A DNA stretch of 50,889 nt from Acidobacteriota bacterium (GCA_016208495.1 JACQXX010000021.1:1-50889), one strand, 5' to 3'; positions 35,236 to 43,885 are shown, counted from the stretch's first letter. A program made the numbers and translations. The notes: generated by a model not told the origin, from the letters alone.

Positions 35236-35526
35236 TCACCTGTCTTCCGGTGAGTCAGGCTTGCGTTGTGCCAGATCCAAATAGCTTTCCTTATTTTGAA
35301 TTTTTCGGGACATGTCGTCCATCGTGCCTTCAAACTGCCCGAAATCACTCATGAATTTGGACATACTGGGCGGCAACGAGCCAAGCGCCGCCGATGAGGT
35401 ATCAATTTTGTTGCGCTGGTCGGTCAGGTCCGCAAAAATCAGGGCTTCGTCGTCAGTGAGTGTTCCTTTGTATTTTTTGAGTGCGAGCTGGCGATAGAGG
35501 GCTTCAAGGTCTTCAGACAATTCCAT
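35236..35526 (-). CDS. Small hypothetical protein
   Basis: 96 residues from the ATG at 35526, supported by AGGAG 9 nt upstream; the upstream frame to 35625 has no homology or binding site. Helical and charged: ELSEDLEALYRQLALKKYKG, LTDDEALIFADLTDQRNKID, then MSKFMSDFGQFEGTMDDMSRKI. No signal or membrane segment. I recognise no family. It is divergent from the MaoC gene and converges with DUF58. Confidence 0.65.
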   Translation of the reverse strand: MELSEDLEALYRQLALKKYKGTLTDDEALIFADLTDQRNKIDTSSAALGSLPPSMSKFMSDFGQFEGTMDDMSRKIQNKESYLDLAQRKPDSPEDR

Positions 35527-35645
35527 AATCAGATACTCCTGAGCGTGATTTTGCAGTGGAAAGTGTGAATAATATAGAGGCCGCAATCTTCCAATCGCAA
35601 CCTTTAAATCAAGTTTAACTCCCAAGATTTCCTGAAGTTACATTT

Positions 35646-36059
35646 ATGAGTGAACATACCCCACGAACTTTTTCCATTGGCGAATGGGCTTCGCTGTCAA
35701 AAACCATCACTGAAACTGATGTTACTCTGTATGCTGGCATTACTGGCGACTTTAATCCGGTGCATATTGACGCTGAATATGCTAAAACGACTCGATTTGG
35801 TGCCCGAATTGCCCACGGGATGTTGACCACCGGGTTTATTTCAGCCGTGCTTGGCATGAAGCTTCCTGGTCCAGGGGCTATCTACCTTGGCCAGGAATTG
35901 AAGTTCCTCAAGCCGGTGTACATTGGCGACACCATAACGGCACGCGTTGAAGTTTTGGAATTTCATGCTGAGAAAAAAATCCTGGTGGCTAAAACCGAAT
36001 GCCTGAATCACCGTGGCGAAATTGTTTTGACTGGAACGGCCAAATTGTTGGTGTCGTGA
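35646..36059 (+). CDS. MaoC-family (R)-specific enoyl-CoA hydratase
   Basis: 137 residues, single hot-dog fold. The hydratase-2 motif is ITGDFNPVHIDAEYA with catalytic Asp35 and His40, followed by RFGARIAHGMLTTGFISAVLG; length equals PhaJ-type enzymes. These hydrate trans-2-enoyl-CoA to (R)-3-hydroxyacyl-CoA, linking beta-oxidation to polyester or other acyl use. FLKPVYIGDTITARVEV is the second family stretch. It may be a single-gene unit; no pha genes are adjacent. Confidence 0.9.
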   Translation: MSEHTPRTFSIGEWASLSKTITETDVTLYAGITGDFNPVHIDAEYAKTTRFGARIAHGMLTTGFISAVLGMKLPGPGAIYLGQELKFLKPVYIGDTITARVEVLEFHAEKKILVAKTECLNHRGEIVLTGTAKLLVS

Positions 36060-36187
36060 GAAATTTGAAAGATCAGGTGTGTACCCGTGACAGTTAAATT
36101 TTGATTGAACATTCAATGGAATGACACTTGCTGAAGTGATCCCAAACTATCGAAATTGATTTCAATTCGAAAAGAGGGTCCTTCCAC

Positions 36188-37168
36188 ATGCCGTTTGATA
36201 ATTTGTGCAAATATCTGGCAGAGCAGTATCCACTGGACTTTGCCGAATGGATTTTAGGATACCGGCCTGCTCAATCTGAAGTTCTGAAAACAGAACTCAG
36301 CATTGAGCCGGTTCGGGCTGATTTTGTGACCTTTCTGAAAATTGAAGGGCGCATTTTGCATATTGAGTTTCAAGTCAATGCCGATGCCAAACCCCCGATG
36401 GAATTTCGCCTGTTGGAATATTGGGTTCGGCTCTATCGGCAGTATCAACTTCCAATTACTCAGGTTGTGGTCTTGCTGAAAGATTCGCTGGCAGCTCGGA
36501 ATCTGCCCAGTGAATTTCGGGCGGAAAACACCTTCCACCGGTTTCACATTATTCGGATGTGGGAACAACCACCCCAATTTTTTCTGAACAGTTTGGGGCT
36601 TGTCCCGCTCAGTGTGCTGACACAAACTTCGGATCCAGGTGATTTGCTTCGGCAGGTTGCCACCAAACTCAACACTATCTCTGAACCAAACCAAAGACGA
36701 GACACCCTGGCCTGTGCCCAAATCCTGGCTGGGCTTCGGTTTGACAAAAATCTCATCAAAAGCTTATTGCGGGAGCGTGTTATGCGGGAATCAGTGATTT
36801 ATCAGGAAATTTTAGAAGAAGGCTTGCAGGAAGGTCGTGAACGCGGTTTACAACAAGGACTGCAGGAAGGTTTACAACAAGGACTGCAGGAAGGTTTACA
36901 ACAAGGACTGCAGGAAGGTTTACAACAAGGACTGCAGGAAGGTTTACAACAAGGTTTGCAACAAGGTTTGCAACAAGGCCAGATTCAGGGAGAGCAATTT
37001 ATAATTTTGCGGATGCTGGCTCAGAAATTAGGAAATTTGCCAGATCATTTAATTTCGCAAATTAAACAGTTGCCAGCGTCGTCACTTGAAATTTTGGCTA
37101 TCAAACTTTTTGATATATCTTCGGTTGAGGATGTTCAAAATTGGCTGGCTTCGCATCCAGTTGAATAG
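36188..37168 (+). CDS. Rpn-family / DUF4351 PD-(D/E)XK nuclease-like protein
   Basis: 326 residues. N-terminal nuclease-like domain with Asp45 (RADFVTFLKIEG) and Glu60-x-Gln62 (LHIEFQVN), the E-x-Q version of the PD-(D/E)XK motif seen in Rpn and transposase-like proteins. Residues about 205-265 are a low-complexity run of LQQGLQEG octapeptides, from 24-bp DNA repeats. The C-terminus (RMLAQKLGNLPDHLISQIKQL, LEILAIKLFDISSVEDV) matches DUF4351. Rpn proteins cut DNA and promote RecA-independent recombination. AGAGGG lies about 10 nt before the ATG. It stands alone and may be a mobile or defence-related passenger. Confidence 0.85.
   Translation: MPFDNLCKYLAEQYPLDFAEWILGYRPAQSEVLKTELSIEPVRADFVTFLKIEGRILHIEFQVNADAKPPMEFRLLEYWVRLYRQYQLPITQVVVLLKDSLAARNLPSEFRAENTFHRFHIIRMWEQPPQFFLNSLGLVPLSVLTQTSDPGDLLRQVATKLNTISEPNQRRDTLACAQILAGLRFDKNLIKSLLRERVMRESVIYQEILEEGLQEGRERGLQQGLQEGLQQGLQEGLQQGLQEGLQQGLQEGLQQGLQQGLQQGQIQGEQFIILRMLAQKLGNLPDHLISQIKQLPASSLEILAIKLFDISSVEDVQNWLASHPVE
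36848..36943 (+). repeat. Four perfect 24-bp tandem repeats inside the Rpn gene
   Basis: Unit TTA CAA CAA GGA CTG CAG GAA GGT, coding LQQGLQEG. Four exact copies are followed by degenerate LQQG units to 36979. The unit is a multiple of three, so copy-number change keeps the frame. Confidence 0.95.
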
Positions 37169-37184
37169 AAACTATACTCATTAT

Positions 37185-37272
37185 GAAGGATGAATTATGA
37201 ATTATGAACTGGCTATTTAATTGAAAATCAAGTAGTTCGTTCATTCATAATTCATAATTCATAACTCATAAT
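37185..37272. repeat. ATGAATT / AATTCAT inverted pair
   Basis: ATGAATT units at 37190-37208 face TTCATAA units at 37244-37268, spacer about 35 bases. It lies in the convergent gap after the Rpn gene. Confidence 0.75.
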
Positions 37273-37280
37273 TACTATAA

Positions 37281-38009
37281 CTACCACTTCTGACTTTGGT
37301 CTTCGAGTGCATCAAGGGCTGCCTGCAATTCTATTTGTTGGGCAGCCATTTCTGTTTCGTTTGCCTGACGGGACACCACAATCGGGCGACCATAGGCAAT
37401 CCGGGCGCGTGAAAAGGGTTTGGGCACCCGAAATCGGTCCCAGCTTTTCAATTCCCAATATTTTTGAGTGGTCACACACATTGGCAAAATCGCGGCTCCG
37501 CTCAGACGAGCCAGCATCACGGCCCCAGGTTTGGCTTCATATTTTGGTCCTTTCGGACCATCAATTGTAAAGGCGGTATCGTGCCCATCGCGAACGCAAC
37601 GGGCCATTTGTTTGAGTGCCTGGATACTGCCTCGAGTCGCTGAACCGCGCGAGGCCCCATAGCCAAAAAGCTGGATGACCCGAGCGATGATTTCTCCGTC
37701 AAAACTTTGTGACGTCATCACGACAATTCCTCGCCGCCGAAAAAACAAAGTGGCGCCCAGGATTCGATTGTGCCAGAAGGTATAAATGATCGGTGTGCCT
37801 TCGGGAACAGCACCGCGTTTGTCAGTCGGATCGGCTGTTCCTTCGCCGGTTTTGTCCCAACGGAGCGTGAGACCAATTCCCGTGAGCACCAGATAGGTGA
37901 GATAAGCAACGAGATGAATCATCAGCCGCTGCCGGAGTGTGTATCCACTCAGGTCAGCGGCCTGATACGGATCCGTCCCAATTGGAGAAACAAGAGGTCT
38001 ATCACTCAA
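37281..38009 (-). CDS. DUF374 lysophospholipid acyltransferase-family protein
   Basis: 242 residues starting at TTG (38009), 9 nt after the HPRT-like gene; AAGGAA overlaps that gene's end. One hydrophobic helix (LMIHLVAYLTYLVLTGIGL), then YTFWHNRILGATLFFRR with the catalytic His, RGSATRGSIQALKQM and FTIDGPKGPKYEAKPGAV, all typical of DUF374. Such proteins resemble LpxL-type acyltransferases and probably acylate lipid A or phospholipid at the inner membrane. Overlap-like spacing means an operon with the HPRT-like gene. Confidence 0.88.
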   Translation of the reverse strand: MSDRPLVSPIGTDPYQAADLSGYTLRQRLMIHLVAYLTYLVLTGIGLTLRWDKTGEGTADPTDKRGAVPEGTPIIYTFWHNRILGATLFFRRRGIVVMTSQSFDGEIIARVIQLFGYGASRGSATRGSIQALKQMARCVRDGHDTAFTIDGPKGPKYEAKPGAVMLARLSGAAILPMCVTTQKYWELKSWDRFRVPKPFSRARIAYGRPIVVSRQANETEMAAQQIELQAALDALEDQSQKW

Positions 38010-38018
38010 TGCTGGTTA

Positions 38019-38540
38019 TTATTCCTTGGTAACGTCTGTCAGAGCAGCCAGATAGGGAAGTTGTCGGTGTTGATCATGAAAGCCTAGCCCATAGCCGACG
38101 ATCATGTCTTCAGTTCGGGAAAATCCAACGAAATCAGGTTTAATCTCAACCTTGCGAAAATCAGGTTTGTCAATTAACACCGCTGATCGAATTGAATTGG
38201 TGCCGAGGGATTGAATATGCGAGAAGAGAAAGTCGAGCGTGACCCCGGTATCGAGAATCCCGCCCACCAGAAGAATATTTTGGCCTTTCAGATCACTCGT
38301 CGTTGAGTAAATGATACCTTTATGTCCAGCCTCATGTTGTTCAGTGGCTTTCATAAAACCGCAACGCACTGGTCGCTGAAAGGCCCGCAACAAATCAGAG
38401 AGAAACATAAAAGAATCTTCCAGCAGACCGATCAGCGTCAGGTCCTGCCCTTCATAGGCGGTTTCAATTTCCTGCGCCAGTTCCTGAACCCGGGTTTTAA
38501 TTTCCTCTTCGTGGACAATGACTTGCAGGTTGTCGGACAT
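38019..38540 (-). CDS. Hypoxanthine phosphoribosyltransferase-like protein with altered active site
   Basis: 173 residues; AAGGAG lies 8 nt before the ATG at 38540. The fold follows E. coli Hpt throughout (LIGLLEDSFMFLSDLL, ILLVGGILDTGVTLDFL, VLIDKPDFRKV, VGFSRTEDMIVGYGL). Key residues are changed. The acidic pair of the PRPP motif (V-E-D) is Gly93-Gly94, the R/K-G of the first loop is Glu41-Asp42, and the Asp after VGYGI/L is Gly153. The DTG phosphate loop (97-99) and purine-contacting Lys125 remain. An active enzyme would make IMP or GMP from hypoxanthine or guanine and PRPP. Given the changes it may be inactive, use another substrate or be regulatory. Operon with the acyltransferase. Confidence 0.8.
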   Translation of the reverse strand: MSDNLQVIVHEEEIKTRVQELAQEIETAYEGQDLTLIGLLEDSFMFLSDLLRAFQRPVRCGFMKATEQHEAGHKGIIYSTTSDLKGQNILLVGGILDTGVTLDFLFSHIQSLGTNSIRSAVLIDKPDFRKVEIKPDFVGFSRTEDMIVGYGLGFHDQHRQLPYLAALTDVTKE

Positions 38541-38649
38541 AAAGTAATCTCCTTACGATTGAATGAAGACTGCGTTTGTGACTGGACCGAATGCCCCATT
38601 CTAGGTTGGGTATCCAGGGTTTTCAACTCAGGCTTGTGAAAAACCAGGG

Positions 38650-38815
38650 CTTGAGGCTGAAGAAACCAGGGCTTGGGGCTTGGGGCTGAAGACTCGCAGG
38701 CTCGGAGCACAGAAAGGGATGAGGGATGAAAGATGAGGGATGAAATAAAACCAATTCTTCAGTCCTGAGCCCCAAGCCCTGAGCCCCAAGCCCTGAGCGC
38801 GAAGTCTTCAGCCCG
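38650..38815. repeat. GGGCTTGGGGCTGAAG / CTTCAGTCCTGAGCCCC repeat cluster
   Basis: Same layout as 33630-33815: CCAGGGCTTGGGGCTTGGGG and CTGAAGACTCGCAGGCTCGG on the left, GATGAGG/GATGAAA heptamers (38717-38743), then GAGCCCCAAGCCCT units and CTTCAGCCCGAGG on the right. The right end runs into the oppD reading frame. Confidence 0.85.
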
Positions 38816-39785
38816 AGGTTTTCTCATGCAACCAGCAGGCTGACCAGTGGGAAGCTCCGATTTGATAGAGTGGCGGGGCTGCGCTTCGACACCGATCCTG
38901 GACTTCACTACAGCGAGGTGCAAACGCGCAACCCGCCGGCAATCTGGCTAAATCAGGAGGCAGTCCAGGGATTTGATAGAGTTCAACCTGATCCAAACCC
39001 GGATCCGGAATTGATTTCAGAAGTCCCACCGTGTACGGGTGACCGGGCGATTCAAACAGGTTTTCAGTTGGTGCTGATTCAACAATTTTCCCAGCATACA
39101 TCACGGCAATGCGATCAGTCATTCCCGCGACGACACCTAAATCGTGGGTGACCAGGATCACCGACATTCCAATTTTTGAGCGGATATCTTTCATCAACTC
39201 AAGGATTTGAGCCTGAATCGTCACGTCCAATGCCGTAGTTGGTTCATCAGCAATCAGAAGTTTAGGAGTGCAGCTCAGTGCCATGGCAATCAGGACACGC
39301 TGGCGCATTCCGCCTGAGAATTCATGTGGGTATGCGTCAATGCGTTGACTTGCCTCCGGAATACCAACCTGTTCCAGCAGTTCAATTGCTTTACGGCGAG
39401 CTTCAGTTTTGGTCAATCCCAAATGTAATTCGGTCAACTCAGTTAACTGGCGGCTGATTTTCAAAAATGGGTTGAGCGACGTCATCGGATCCTGAAAGAT
39501 CATGGCGATTTGCTTGCCGCGAATCTGCCGCATTGCCCGTTCTGACAGCGCCAATACATTTTGTCCGTCAAATTCAACCACTCCACCAGTGATTTTCCCT
39601 GGCGGATCCGGAATGAGTCGCATCAACGACAGGTTAGTGACTGATTTTCCACTTCCGGATTCACCAACGATGCCCAGTGTTTCACCTTGTTCCAGTTGAA
39701 ACGAAATCCCATCCACGGCTTTGACAACGCCGGACTCAGTAAAAAAGAACGTTTGCAGATTTTTGACTGAAAGCAATGGCGGCAT
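38808..39785 (-). CDS. oppD: Oligopeptide/dipeptide ABC transporter ATP-binding protein
   Basis: A 325-residue ABC ATPase. Walker [14 protein letters not shown]-loop [12 protein letters not shown], signature [14 protein letters not shown], Walker [13 protein letters not shown] and H-loop LVTHDLGVV. The C-terminal [15 protein letters not shown] is the oligopeptide-type extension with conserved Cys residues. It would energise the OppB/OppC channel encoded upstream; 5 nt separate it from oppC. No second ATPase (OppF) follows, so it may form a homodimer or use a partner elsewhere. Its last residues KTSG and the stop codon come from the repeat cluster. Confidence 0.94.
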   Translation of the reverse strand: MPPLLSVKNLQTFFFTESGVVKAVDGISFQLEQGETLGIVGESGSGKSVTNLSLMRLIPDPPGKITGGVVEFDGQNVLALSERAMRQIRGKQIAMIFQDPMTSLNPFLKISRQLTELTELHLGLTKTEARRKAIELLEQVGIPEASQRIDAYPHEFSGGMRQRVLIAMALSCTPKLLIADEPTTALDVTIQAQILELMKDIRSKIGMSVILVTHDLGVVAGMTDRIAVMYAGKIVESAPTENLFESPGHPYTVGLLKSIPDPGLDQVELYQIPGLPPDLARLPAGCAFAPRCSEVQDRCRSAAPPLYQIGASHWSACWLHEKTSG

Positions 39786-39790
39786 GATGG

Positions 39791-40684
39791 TCAGTTTTTC
39801 CTCATTTGTGGGTCGAGTGCATCCCGCAAGCCATCACCGACAAAATTTAAGCTTAACAAAGTAAGTGTCATCAGGACCGCAGGGAAAATCAGTTGCCAGG
39901 GATAAATCGAAATTGACTGGACGCCTGAGCTGACCATCGTGCCCCAACTCGCCAGTGGCGCCTGCACACCCATCCCCAAAAAACTCAGGAAGGATTCTTC
40001 CAGCATCACAGTTGGAATCGTGAGGGTTGAATACACAATCACCGGCCCCAGCGTGTTGGGCACCAAATGTCGAAAGATAATACCGGGGCGACTGACACCA
40101 ATGGACACCGCCGCTTCAACAAACTCCTGGTTTTTAAGCGAAAGCACCTGTCCGCGCACAATCCGTGCCATCGTGAGCCACGAAATCGCTCCGAGTGCGA
40201 TATAGAGCAACATCAGGCTTCGCTCAAAAAAACTCAGCAGGACGATAACAATAAAGATAAACGGCAGAGCGTAAAGCACATCCACCGCCCGCATCATCAC
40301 TTCATCGGTTTGGCCTCCGATATAGCCCGAAACTGCGCCATATGAGACTCCGATCACAATACTGACAAAGGTTGAGACCAGGGCTACCTTGAGTGAAATT
40401 TGCCCTCCGGCCAGACACCGCACCAGAATATCCCGCCCAAGTTCATCCGTCCCAAACCAGTGTGCCAAACTTGGGGGTTGGTTCAGCGCATTAAAATCTT
40501 GCTGGTCATAGGTATACGGTAAAAATTCCGGCCCAATCAGAACCATGCCTATCATCACCACAAGCAATATTCCGCCCACCACGGCCAACTTGTTTTTGAG
40601 CAGCCGACGCCAGGCATCTTTCCAAAGACTGGTGCCTTCAGCCAGCTCAAATGATTCATTCGTTGCGGAAAGGAATGTGGGCAT
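39791..40684 (-). CDS. oppC: Oligopeptide ABC transporter permease, OppC/DppC family
   Basis: 297 residues with about six helices. The N-terminal helix VVGGILLVVMIGMVLIG is followed by the OppC-type periplasmic segment (HWFGTDELGRDILVR). The EAA cytoplasmic loop is EAAVSIGVSRPGIIFRHLVPNT, which contacts the ATPase. It lies between oppB (54 nt) and oppD (5 nt) in the operon. Confidence 0.94.
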   Translation of the reverse strand: MPTFLSATNESFELAEGTSLWKDAWRRLLKNKLAVVGGILLVVMIGMVLIGPEFLPYTYDQQDFNALNQPPSLAHWFGTDELGRDILVRCLAGGQISLKVALVSTFVSIVIGVSYGAVSGYIGGQTDEVMMRAVDVLYALPFIFIVIVLLSFFERSLMLLYIALGAISWLTMARIVRGQVLSLKNQEFVEAAVSIGVSRPGIIFRHLVPNTLGPVIVYSTLTIPTVMLEESFLSFLGMGVQAPLASWGTMVSSGVQSISIYPWQLIFPAVLMTLTLLSLNFVGDGLRDALDPQMRKN

Positions 40685-40738
40685 TGAGGTTCAGGGTTCA
40701 AGGTGTTCGAAGTAGGGGGCGGACCGATGTGTCCGCCC

Positions 40739-41740
40739 TTAATAGCGAATGCGCGGGTCAATCGCCGCATAGGCAAGGTCAACGAGGAAATTCGCCACAA
40801 TCAGAAAAACCGAAACCAGCAGCACTACGCCCATAACCAGCGTGTAATCACGGGAATTGGCGGCTTCGATAAAGAAATTTCCCAATCCGGGAATCAGAAA
40901 AATTTTCTCAACAACAATCGTCCCACCCAGCAGAAAAGCCAGCGCCGGACCTGAAAATGAAACTACAGGCAGCAGTCCTCCGCGGAGGGCGTGCCGGAAA
41001 ACCACCGCGGTTTCCGAAAGTCCTTTCGCGCGAGCGGTGCGGATGTAATCTGCTCGCAAGACTTCGAGCATCCCGGACCGGGTCAGGCGCGCAATATAGG
41101 CCGAGTAGAGGCCGCTCAGGGTAATCGCCGGCAAAATTAAATGTCGGAAGTCTCCCCATCGCGCCGGGGGCAACCAGTACAAGGTCAGTGAAAAGACCAG
41201 AATCAACAGTGGCCCCAGGACAAAACTTGGAATTGATACCCCAAGCACGGCAAAGAACATCGCTCCATAATCAATGACCGTGTTTTGCTTGAGTGCTGCC
41301 AGGATTCCCAATCCCAACCCGACCACCAGTGCAATCACATAGGCCGCCAGCCCGAGTGCCACCGATTTCGGCAGACTGTCCCGAATGATGTCATTCACAG
41401 TTTGATCCGCATACCGGGTCGAGGGGCCGAGATCAAAGGAAAAAACCACTCGTTTCAAATAGTTCCAGTACTGGTTGTCGCTGCCATTCCATTGAAACGT
41501 CAGTCGTTGCTGCCACGGGCGATGCTGTTTGGGGTCGTCAGGTTGAACCAGTGAGAGAAAAAAGATGGGTTTATCCAGGCCATATTGACGGTTCAAACTC
41601 TCAACAACTTGAGGTGGGAAGGCTTTGGCATTGGCAAAAGGATTCCCTGGGGCGCTCCGAATCAGAAAAAACGAGAGCGTCAAAATCAAGAGCAGTAATG
41701 GAATCAGGCCAGCCAGGCGAATCAGAAAAAAACGAAACAT
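40739..41740 (-). CDS. oppB: Oligopeptide ABC transporter permease, OppB/DppB family
   Basis: 333 residues from the ATG at 41740 (MFRFFLIRLAGLIPLLLLIL); a longer frame to 41857 is translated repeat copy B. The OppB features are LTLSFFLIRSAPGNPF and the periplasmic RQYGLDKPIFF. The EAA loop is DYIRTARAKGLSETAVVFRHALRGG. About six helices. It transports peptides together with OppC. A repeat-filled gap of 222 nt separates it from oppA upstream, so oppA may have a partly independent transcript level. Confidence 0.94.
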   Translation of the reverse strand: MFRFFLIRLAGLIPLLLLILTLSFFLIRSAPGNPFANAKAFPPQVVESLNRQYGLDKPIFFLSLVQPDDPKQHRPWQQRLTFQWNGSDNQYWNYLKRVVFSFDLGPSTRYADQTVNDIIRDSLPKSVALGLAAYVIALVVGLGLGILAALKQNTVIDYGAMFFAVLGVSIPSFVLGPLLILVFSLTLYWLPPARWGDFRHLILPAITLSGLYSAYIARLTRSGMLEVLRADYIRTARAKGLSETAVVFRHALRGGLLPVVSFSGPALAFLLGGTIVVEKIFLIPGLGNFFIEAANSRDYTLVMGVVLLVSVFLIVANFLVDLAYAAIDPRIRY

Positions 41741-41774
41741 GAAAAGGTCAATGAAGAATTGAGAATGAAGAAAA

Positions 41775-41960
41775 CCAGGGTTCAGGGTCATTAAGTACCA
41801 GGATAAGGATTTCAGGTCCGAAGGGTCGCCGTTCAATAGCCGTGGCGCGAAGCCCACGGGAAGAGAATGGAAAAAGAATTGATTCGAAAACCCTGAACCC
41901 TGAACCCTGAACCCTGAACCCTGAACCCTGAACCCTGAACCCTGAACCCTGAACCCTGAA
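41775..41960 (-). repeat. Dispersed repeat copy B and CCCTGAA array (10 copies)
   Basis: 41775-41860 is the reverse complement of copy A at 402-500. Then ten perfect CCCTGAA copies at 41891-41960, facing the complementary TTCAGGG at 41781-41787. The array stops 2 nt before the oppA stop codon. Confidence 0.9.
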
Positions 41961-41962
41961 CC

Positions 41963-43579
41963 CTAATTCTGAATAGACACAAACTTCATTTGATGGGTGT
42001 CGAGCAGGTTGACGTGATACCCCTTGACAAAGGGCTTGGTCATAAAACTATTGGTGTAAAAATAAATTGGAATCAACGGCACCTGGTCAATCAGGTAATT
42101 TTCAGCCTCGGCCAGGATCTGAAGTCGTTTGGCCGGGTCTGATTCGGTGCTTGCCTGTTTGAGCAGCCCACCGTATTTGGGGTCAAGCCAGCCAGAGTGG
42201 TTATTGAGATTTTCAGTCTGGTAAATATCAAGAAACGTTGTTGGATCAAGATAATCACCCTGCCAGACGTCGCGGCATACATCAAAATCGCGTCGGTCCC
42301 ACCGGGCTTGGAAGGTTTGCCATTCTTCGTTTTGCAGTTCGACCGTTAATCCAAGATTTTCTTTCCACATGCGCTGAATTGTTTCAGCAATCTGTTTATG
42401 GCTTTCCTGGGTGTTGTAGTAGATGGTGAATTTCGGAAACCCTTTTCCATCTGGAAAGCCAGCCTGAGCCAACAACCGTTGGGCTTCGGGTGGGTTAAAA
42501 TCAGGGCCTTTGAGCACCGGATACCCTGGAATCCCTGGTGGAATGAGCATCGTGGCTGGTTGAATGATTCCATTAAAGAGTTTTTCGGCAATTTCGCGTT
42601 TGTTGATCGAAAGGTTTAACGCCTTTCGAACCAGCGGGTTATCAAAGGGTTTTCGGGTGACATTGATCGAATAATAATAAGTGCTGAAAAAGGCGCCAGT
42701 GCAGTAATCCTGCTTGGTTTGGATGATTTTCATAAACGGAAGCGGAATCAACCCGCTCGTCATCACATCCAGTTCGCCTGCTTTATACAAATTCATCGCG
42801 GCGGCGTCATTGACTGGTAAAAAGCTGATTTCATTGAGCTTCACTGTGGCTGCATCCCAGTAGGTGGCTGATTTGCGCAGCACAATCACATCATTGGGGC
42901 GATGTTCGGCCAGTGTAAAAGGTCCGTTCGTTACGATTTTCGCTGGTTCAACCCACTGTGCACCGTGGCGTTTGATGGTCCATTCCGGCAAGGGGACGAA
43001 CATAAAATGAGCGGTCAGTTTGATGAAAAATGCGGTTGGATGCTCCATTTCAACCCGGAGCGTCAAATCATCAACTGCCTGCACTCCAAGCGTTTCAACC
43101 CCCATTTCGCCGTTGCTGATCGCTTCGGCATTTTTCAAGCAAAACATCAGGGCGACATATGGCGAGGCTGTTTCCGGGTCAACCGCGCGCCGCCAGGCAT
43201 ACACGTAGTCGTGAGCCGTCACCGGGCGTCCATCTGACCAGCGGGAATTGTCGCGCAGGTGAAAGACCCAAACCTGGGCGTCATTGTGTGATTCCCACGA
43301 GACGGCACTCCCTGGAAGCGGCTCCAATGTCTCAGGATGGTAGACCGTCAATCCTTCAAACAATTCCTTAATGATATTGCTTTCCGCCACGCCAGTGGTC
43401 TTGTGAGCATCGAGTGAGCGTGGCTCAGAGTGGTTCCCGAAGACAATTTTTTGCTCTTTCGGGGCGACAATGGTCCCAAAATAGCCACCTGGTGGAATAA
43501 CACAGGCGGTCAAGGCACAACTTGCCACAAGCCAGGCAAGCGCGAAATACCTCGAATGATTGGACTTCAAGGTGGACAT
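41963..43579 (-). CDS. oppA: Oligopeptide-binding lipoprotein, OppA family
   Basis: 538 residues from the ATG at 43579; another in-frame ATG is two codons earlier and the rest of the upstream frame is repeat. Lipoprotein signal with lipobox LTAC and acylated Cys26. SBP_bac_5 domain: GNHSEPRSLDAHKTTGVAES, IIKELFEGLTVYHPETLEPL, WSDGRPVTAHDYVYAWRRAV, and KALNLSINKREIAEKL. It captures peptides outside the inner membrane and hands them to OppB/C. It is the first gene of the leftward opp operon. Confidence 0.94.
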   Translation of the reverse strand: MSTLKSNHSRYFALAWLVASCALTACVIPPGGYFGTIVAPKEQKIVFGNHSEPRSLDAHKTTGVAESNIIKELFEGLTVYHPETLEPLPGSAVSWESHNDAQVWVFHLRDNSRWSDGRPVTAHDYVYAWRRAVDPETASPYVALMFCLKNAEAISNGEMGVETLGVQAVDDLTLRVEMEHPTAFFIKLTAHFMFVPLPEWTIKRHGAQWVEPAKIVTNGPFTLAEHRPNDVIVLRKSATYWDAATVKLNEISFLPVNDAAAMNLYKAGELDVMTSGLIPLPFMKIIQTKQDYCTGAFFSTYYYSINVTRKPFDNPLVRKALNLSINKREIAEKLFNGIIQPATMLIPPGIPGYPVLKGPDFNPPEAQRLLAQAGFPDGKGFPKFTIYYNTQESHKQIAETIQRMWKENLGLTVELQNEEWQTFQARWDRRDFDVCRDVWQGDYLDPTTFLDIYQTENLNNHSGWLDPKYGGLLKQASTESDPAKRLQILAEAENYLIDQVPLIPIYFYTNSFMTKPFVKGYHVNLLDTHQMKFVSIQN

Positions 43580-43741
43580 AAGCATTGGGATACAACAAGT
43601 GGTTGAAATGGATCGTGAGAAAACGGTGCTGAATGGCCTGTGAGTTATTACTCTAAAGGCTGGAGATGACTTTTGGCAACCTGCGGGCTGGATTGCATCC
43701 ATCATTCCTTTTGCGTTAGAAACCCTGGACCGAGCGCCAGG

Positions 43742-43885
43742 ATGACAAAATGACAAGGTGACAAGATGACAAAATGACAAAATGACAAAATGACAAGGTG
43801 ACAAGATGACAAGGTGACAAAATGACAAGGTGACAAGATGACAAGATGACAAGGTGACAAAATGACAAAATGACAAGGTGACAAG
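43742..43885. repeat. Octamer array, ATGACAAR/GTGACAAR, 18 copies
   Basis: Eighteen head-to-tail 8-bp units alternating ATGACAAA, ATGACAAG, GTGACAAG and GTGACAAA in the 384-bp gap between the divergent oppA and carB. It is the only array here with an 8-bp rather than 7-bp period. CCCTGAA-type remnants follow to the carB start. Confidence 0.93.
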
